From the NCBI GenBank assembly GCA_023525715.1, contig CM042012.1:53931004-53995003 (forward strand): a DNA stretch of 64,000 bases, given 5' to 3'. This stretch comes from Cichorium intybus (taxonomy: Eukaryota; Streptophyta; Magnoliopsida; Asterales; Asteraceae). How positions within the stretch are numbered: the stretch's first letter is position 1; each line of letters starts with the position of its first letter. A model generated the notes under the pieces. That model saw nothing but the letters and a program-made list of their open reading frames with translations, was not told the DNA's origin and searched no databases. A program made the position numbers and the translations under genes. This document shows positions 58,264-64,000 of the stretch, in pieces.

Positions 58264-59378
58264 AATCTGATTAGTATGTAACTTGGACTTCGAAGCCACC
58301 AACTCAACTAACCTAGAAAAAAATTGACGTTGTTGGTTAAATCCACACCGTATCATGTGTAATCTGAAACAATATAATGCATAAATCCGTCTATGCATTC
58401 TCACTGTCTTCCACTACAAACATGTACTCTAATAAACTGATTACATATACTCATTTTCAATAATAGAAATGCAGATGACAAAGATCCTCCAACAATTTAT
58501 AAACCACTTAACAAACTACACCTCAATAAAAATGTCAAGAACACACAAAAGCTCTATTTCTTAATCCCGAATGTTGTCACAAAATATAGTATATTTTGGG
58601 TTGTAAAAGTGTCAGTCCAGAATGTATATCAGTGTGGAATGTGTGATTTCATATCCCGGATCACTCCTTTACATGAAATCTCACCAACCACTCATCAACT
58701 CCGGAACATCTATCACTAATTTGAAATACACTATACCGGATAAAATGATTATTTTGCAAATTCTGAAAAAAATAGTTTTGTTGTTTATTAATTAACTCGT
58801 TTATAGCGTTAATTTAATTAATATTCCTTATATACAATAGATATTACACCAAAACAAAAGTGGTTTTCCGAAAATCAAATAGCAATACCTTTTTGTTACC
58901 CGCAAGATCACTTGTGTTTTCTACTCCTAATTCCTAATTATAGCATTTCATCTTTCTATCTTTTACTTGAGTATTAAGATGACGTTCATAGGGTTAATCA
59001 TAAAATTATAAAAATTGAGGGACGAGAATATATCACTTCAATATCTATTATAAAATATCCATTCATTCTATAAAATAGATTTTACGATTTGTAATATTAT
59101 TTTATAGTAAATTACAGTTTTGGTCCCTCAAATTTACCAAATATTGCAGTATATGACAAACTATTGGAAATTCACGTTGGTGGTCCTTAAGATTTGTGAA
59201 ACGCTACAAATCAGTCCCTGGGTCAGGTAAAAAGACTAACTTGCCCTTTTTAATTTCTTTTTTCTTTTTCTTTAAATTTATTATTTACTTTATTAATAAA
59301 AAAAGAAAATACCCCCATCCCCTCCCCCACCCCACCGCATCTCTCTCTCTCTCAAAAAGGAAGTTGCAAGCTTTATGT
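58264..59378. other. Non-coding interval with a TE-like terminal sequence
   Basis: No gene is supported. TAAATTACAGTTTTGGTCCC (59108) followed by a mirror-like CAAATCAGTCCCTG (59207) resembles MULE-MITE ends common in dicots, but the partner terminus was not found. Confidence 0.3.
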
Positions 59379-59807
59379 CTATTTCGATTTAGTTTTTTGT
59401 ATGTATTTGTGAACGGTTGTGTCTGTAACTAAAGCAAATAAATCTCCACATGTGGACAACACACTTATAATGGTGATTTTATCAGGAAAAAAGTTCGCTA
59501 ATTGCATGTCATGGAAGAGATTCAAGGCCTCTTTAGACTGTCTATTCCAAGAAACTAAATCTTTCCCATTATGCGAGGCATAACCATGGATCATGGTGTT
59601 CCATGAAACCAAGTCTCTTTGAGACATATTATCAAACAGTTGGCGTGCTAAACTTATTTCCCTGATTTTTACATACTCTGCTAGCATTACATTATAAGAC
59701 ACCAAGTGTGGATCTTTCATTTCATTGAGCACCTTCCGCGTAGCCTCTATCCACCCCAATTTGACATACATTTCAGTCACCATCAAGCTTGGTGTTCACA
59801 ATGCTCT
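59379..59807 (-). pseudogene. PLS-class PPR gene fragment, cut by an LTR
   Basis: The minus strand reads SLMVTEMYVKLGWIEATRKV, EMKDPHLVSYNVMLAEYVK, ARQLFDNMSQRDLVSWNTMI, SKEALNLFHDMQLANFFPDK and ITIISVLSTCGDLFALVTDT. These are consecutive P, L and S PPR motifs of the PCMP subfamily. The fragment begins exactly where the Gypsy LTR starts (59808) and ends without an E or DYW domain at a stop (59379). It has a short aberrant stretch (GKDLVSWNRQSKEAL). It is not part of the intact PPR gene at 32-34 kb, which is P-class. Confidence 0.85.
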
Positions 59808-60090
59808 TGTGGTGAGTACCAGTGATACGAAACTACAACCCACGTGATGAGGCACATCCTAAGAGAAGACTTAGTCTAGTTGTTAGTTTTCCACTTTGTA
59901 GCTAATTGCATTAATCTAGGACCACGTTTCATTCACGCATGCATGTCCCTTAGTTTTAGCTTGCATTGAATCTAGAATCTTACATATATTGTATTCAGTT
60001 TTGGAAGGGAAATTAATCAGAAAATTGCTGCAACTAGTCCGTTCTTTTCTTTTAGTATTGGAGATTGATCATCTCGAATTGATCGTATCA
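59808..60090 (+). repeat. Gypsy-type 5' LTR
   Basis: It begins TGTGGTGAGTACC, ends GATCGTATCA, and is followed at once by TTTGGTGCTTTCATCG, a usual junction sequence before Gypsy gag genes. The LTR is short (283 bp). No target duplication is visible since the 3' half of the element is missing. Confidence 0.65.
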
Positions 60091-60115
60091 TTTGGTGCTT
60101 TCATCGCTCGTCCTC

Positions 60116-60790
60116 ATGCCTCCTAAAGCGGAATCAAGCTCCACCTCCGACAACACCAATACCATCCTCCATGACCAAATGCAAACTCTCATCCGTATCT
60201 CCACCACTACCACCGCCAAATTGGAGCAACTCGTCAACATCCTTGTAGCCAAAGAATTGCCGCCGCTGCCACCGCCACCGCCACAACCTCCGTCCACCAA
60301 AAATTCACCTACCAACATTTGATGGCTCTAATCCCCTCGATTGTATTTTCCAAGCGAAAAACTACTTTAGCTATTACTCCGTTCCACCGCCACAATGCCT
60401 CTCCCTCGCCGTCTTCTATTTTACCGGCGATGCCTTAAGTTGGTACAAGCACCTTGCAACAATCACCTACTCAGCACTTGGCCGTAATTTTTGCGTGCAT
60501 TGGAACTTCGTTTCGCGCCATCTACTTACGAAAACAATCAAGCTACTCTTTTCAAACTCAAGCAAACAACAACCGTTGCGGCATACCAAATCGAATTCGA
60601 GAAAATTAGCAACTGTGTGGAAGGCTTATCGGCAATTGCTTTACGCAATTGTTTCATTTCCGGCCTTCGCAGCGATATCCAAAATGAACTCGCCATCCAT
60701 AGCCCCACCAGCCTTCACCAAGCCTACGGTCTCGCTAAACTCATCAAAGATAAACTCCATGCTCACCTTCCGTCTTTCGATGGCTCCTTC
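60116..60790 (+). pseudogene. Ty3/Gypsy gag, frameshifted and interrupted
   Basis: ATG at 60116 opens MPPKAESSSTSDNTNTILHD, then a Pro-rich tract (60256-60300). In a second frame it reads KIHLPTFDGSNPLDCIFQAK and LAVFYFTGDALSWYKHLAT, and in a third RALELRFAPSTYENNQATLF and GLRSDIQNELAIHSPTSLHQ..YGLAKLIKDKL. This is the retrotransposon gag core (FDGxxPxxWxxxxxxYF..GxAxxWY). Two frameshifts (near 60300 and 60490) inactivate it. The frame is cut at 60791 by a Copia-type LTR. Nucleocapsid and pol are not in the window. Confidence 0.85.
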
Positions 60791-61564
60791 GGAAAGGTTT
60801 TCTGCAACTATGAACTAAAAATCCTAAGTTCACATGCAACCTATATAGATCTAAGTTTTCTTCTAGTTAAACAGATAACAAATCCTAAAAGGCCCAGAAA
60901 ATATAAACTAAAAGAAAAGATTAAGAAAAACCAACCTTTAGTGAAACTTGGAAGCAAAGCAACAAAAATCTCTTGCCTCAAATGCAGTCACACCCTAGCT
61001 GGAGTCTTGGCCGAAAATCCTTTAGAGAGAGAGACTCAAAATCGTAGTTTAGGGTTTGTGAGCCTCCCTATTTATAGGCTCCAAGCAGATGACCAGATAA
61101 ACCTTTAGAGATAAATCTTTTGAATTTAAACCAAGATAAACTATTATCTTATTAATTCAAATCCTTTTATTCTCCTTATTAAAATCGAAAATATATATGT
61201 TTCCATATATAATTTTCGCTGGTCACACACTCACTCAAACTGTCACTTACTCAACTATTGAATAATTACAGTTTTAGTCCCTGCACCTTTAATTAATTAA
61301 TTTAATCACCAAATTAATTCCAATTAATTCCAGAAAAAATTCTAATTAATTATTATAGTTTCTAATTAATATATTATCACTCAAATATATTAATAAACTA
61401 TTTTTTTAATTTTTATTGATTTATTAATCACATAATAAATCAACCTTTCTCTCTACCGGACTTTCTACCAATCCTCCAACTATGAGGGCAATCCAAATAG
61501 ACTATGCTACTATTAATAAGATAAATACTAATTATTAGTCATGGCTTAGACATCTAATCCAACA
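60791..61564 (-). repeat. 3' LTR (minus strand) of the second family member
   Basis: 774 bp, ending (plus strand) CATCTAATCCAACA. TTCTCCTAGTTGG follows, the complement of a polypurine tract. It is clearly more diverged from the two 20-29 kb LTRs than they are from each other. Confidence 0.88.
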
Positions 61565-62672
61565 TTCTCCTAGTTGGATAAGTCTATGACTAAAATTACT
61601 GATTTAATCTCTAATTAACTAGCAACTGTAGCTTCCTAGAAACCGCTGCCGAACTCTGACCTAGTCAGTTCTGTCCAAAGATAAGTGATCATATGATCCT
61701 TCGTCGTACCAGATATTTTCAGACACGAGACATGGATTGAGATCAATCTCTGTCCGATACTCTGTTTCCCGATTTTCGATTCTGCTTATGACTTTAGAAC
61801 TTCTAATTGAACACATCAATTTAGTCCAGGCTGGCCAGCACTTTAGTCAACTTCAAACTCATCGAGAGGCCTACAGATATCTGTTTCCCATCAGGGTCAA
61901 GGAACGAATAAGCTTCGACTCATATGCTTATATCTTTTACCAGTCAAATCATTCACAACAACACGTTTTATAACATCGAGTTACCGATGCGTTTCCGTAT
62001 TATCAATGAACAACTTCCTTGTAAATTATAACTCATATCTCTCCACTTCAAGATCATAGGATATTATCGTCTCAACATTGCTTGTGATAAAATCCATGAA
62101 GCAATCTATTGAGCGTGGGTTTATCCAATAGTCAAATCTCTATTTCTAAGTACTCATGAATGTTGTAGCAATCCTATTGCTATGTCTAACTCCTTAGACA
62201 GTCTACAAATCAATTCATGATAGTCTTGATTCAATACTTACTTCCCAAAGTATGAGCGACTGTGGACCTTTCTGAATAATTAAATTATTCGGGAAGTAAA
62301 ACATGCGAAAGCGAAACATAAAGATCTGACTGGCAGCTACTCTTGTTTATTACCGAGTCTCCACAAGGTAATCACCAGGTCGGACCTTGTCATAAACTAT
62401 TATCGGTTTCATGATTTTTTTTAAACTTTCAATTCTAATTTTACATCTATGTCTTTATGAACCTTACACTCTTTCCATGTATCTAAAGTATCTTATACTT
62501 TTACACTTTATTGCTGATGATCCAATCGGATGCTCATCCGATAACATCTCAATATGTTATCTTGTCAATTTCTCTCCTAACTCCATTCTGGTAATGTGTA
62601 CTGTGACTTCCTATGGTTCTGGGGTCTTTAGTCTACTTGACTGCACCCTAAGACTATTTCGAGGTGCCATGA

Positions 62673-62702
62673 TGTGCCGGTGAACCACACGCGCTCCATC
62701 AG
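62673..62702. repeat. Conserved-loop hairpin motif, sister copy 1
   Basis: GTGCCGGTGAACCACACGCG then CTCCATCAG, aligned with 21941. Confidence 0.75.
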
Positions 62703-63646
62703 AATACCATCGAGATTCTTTAACCATCATGTCCTTTAACATCATGTCCTGACGTTACCAATTTGAAAATCTTTCAAATTAACACTATCACCATAATCAT
62801 TTCCTAATGAATTCTCACTTGAGTTCAAACAATCCATCCAGTATTCCTAGCCAGACAATGTCCTGAATCCAACTTACTATGCCTTAAGCATCAAGTCATC
62901 AGGATATGTTCATGACATTTTGATCGATCCAAGAACTTGTGGAACCCGATCCAATCTTATTCCAAACCCTTTCGGAATCCAAAGATTATTTATAATCCTT
63001 GTGTCATGATTTTCGAAAACTATTTCCTTTCGGAGACTCTTCTCATGCATCTTGAATCTTATCAAGATCATGCTTACAATGGCTAGGTCTTGGCTGGCGA
63101 TTTCATCTATCCGATAGATGACTGTGTGAGTATGTTGCACCTTCTTAATTTCTTTCATGCCAAGTCATCACACTTTGCAATGATAAGAAAAACATTTTCC
63201 TGGGTCTATGCATCTTGAATCTCATCAAGATCATTTTGGCAGAGCCTGGATCTATCTCATAGACATTTGCAACCACCTGAGTATGCCGTATTTCTATTAA
63301 GGCTTTCATAGCGATCCGTCTCTTAACACCAAGTCATTACACTTTGTAATGAAAAGAGATGTTTCCTAGAAACAGTATGTATCCCACGTATGGGGATAGT
63401 AGATAACGGCTACTCCCACTGGCTTTGACATGGTTATAGACTATTCACAAAATCCAGGACTTATGGCACATTTTGAGAATCCAAACCTTTCTAACATTTT
63501 AATGGAAAACTTTCAGCCCTTTCTCAAAATCCAATCCTTTGGCATATTTTTGAGAATCTGAATATCCTTTCTTGCGAGATGCCTGTGGGGAAATCCCGGG
63601 CCTATTTACCTTTGTATTGGGACACTCTTTGTGAGTCCCTATTAGT

Positions 63647-63676
63647 GTGCCGGTGATCCACACGTGCTCCACTAAC
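63647..63676. repeat. Conserved-loop hairpin motif, sister copy 2
   Basis: GTGCCGGTGATCCACACGTG then CTCCACTAAC, aligned with 24183. Flanks TTGTGAGTC and GATTCACAA pair. Confidence 0.78.
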
Positions 63677-64000
63677 GATTCACAATGTACCGTACAGTAT
63701 CCTTTCGGATTCCATCCTCTATTGAGATTACTTCTCCCTGAATCAATTACTTGATTCTGAGTATCGTCTCACTCAACCAGATGTTCTGAAGGTATGTATC
63801 TGTCCATGTTGCTTTCTTTTGATGATTCAGTTACTCCCACTGGTTTTTAGACCAGGTGTAAAATCAATCAAATTTTCACATAGACTGTGTCTCGCCCTAA
63901 GGTTCTCTTGTTTGGCAGCAACCGGGCTCACCAATGCTTCCAAGTAGTCGGATTGTAAATCCGTACCAACTATAGTGTTTTAGCAACAATCGGTATGTCA

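Larger units (their letters stand above)
60791..64000 (-). mobile_element. Second member of the 20-29 kb Copia-type family, partial
   Basis: An LTR (60791-61564) and internal sequence (61565-64000) follow 20051-24560 closely, in the same orientation. The interior matches text such as CTATGACTAAAATTACTGAT versus CTATGACTATAATTACCAAT. It lacks the 1.25-kb PIF/Harbinger insertion. The element continues past the window. The first bases (GGAAAGG for TGAAGGG) are mutated. It is non-coding within the window. Confidence 0.9.

Noticed and set aside
62910..63158. 82-codon minus-strand frame in the second Copia-type element
   Set aside because: The corresponding frame in the 20-29 kb copy is broken, and no domain is recognisable.

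Overview
The window is eukaryotic plant nuclear DNA: it is AT-rich, the genes have GT-AG introns, a 773-codon P-class PPR gene and an IQD-family gene are present, and most of the rest is plant transposable elements. Element families and LTR styles suggest an Asteraceae-like eudicot (possibly Lactuca or a relative). That guess rests on pattern memory and would need a database search. Only about 5 kb (32.1-37.0 kb) looks like ordinary host genes; everything else is nested transposons.

Layout. 1-12.2 kb: a CACTA-like terminus cuts a decayed minus-strand Copia reverse transcriptase, which also carries a 721-bp hAT-type MITE. Next come a decayed plus-strand Copia element (3.57-8.24 kb), a solo LTR with a 5-bp duplication (9.2-9.6 kb), palindromic subterminal-type repeats and a Tourist-like MITE. 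12.6-29.7 kb: a Myb/SANT-like ORF of the kind linked to PIF/Harbinger transposons is split by a 16.1-kb insertion bounded by the duplication ACCAT. The insertion contains a giant imperfect inverted repeat and an 8.9-kb Copia-type element (20.05-28.92 kb). That element carries a PIF/Harbinger-like insertion and several copies of a conserved-loop hairpin motif. 29.7-32 kb: a roughly 430-bp tandem repeat, one copy broken by a hAT element.

32.1-37.0 kb: a PPR gene (+) and a five-exon IQD gene (-) converge. 37.1-49.9 kb: a large Helitron with a nearly intact Rep-helicase gene (one 1-nt frameshift), an eight-exon RPA1-like gene, an Agenet-domain ORF, and two (perhaps three) small helical ORFs that look paralogous and have TATA boxes at similar spacing. 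This is the most interesting block: the accessory genes look like cargo or helper factors of the Helitron.

50-64 kb: a MULE-type MITE with a 9-bp duplication, a decayed minus-strand MULE transposase, a 3.0-kb hAT element (zinc-finger MYM1-like transposase, internally deleted) with an 8-bp duplication, a PPR gene fragment cut by a Gypsy LTR, that Gypsy element's gag, and within the gag a second member of the Copia-type family seen at 20-29 kb, which runs off the right edge.

Exon borders are read from ORF continuity and splice-site rules only. No alignment or expression data were used.
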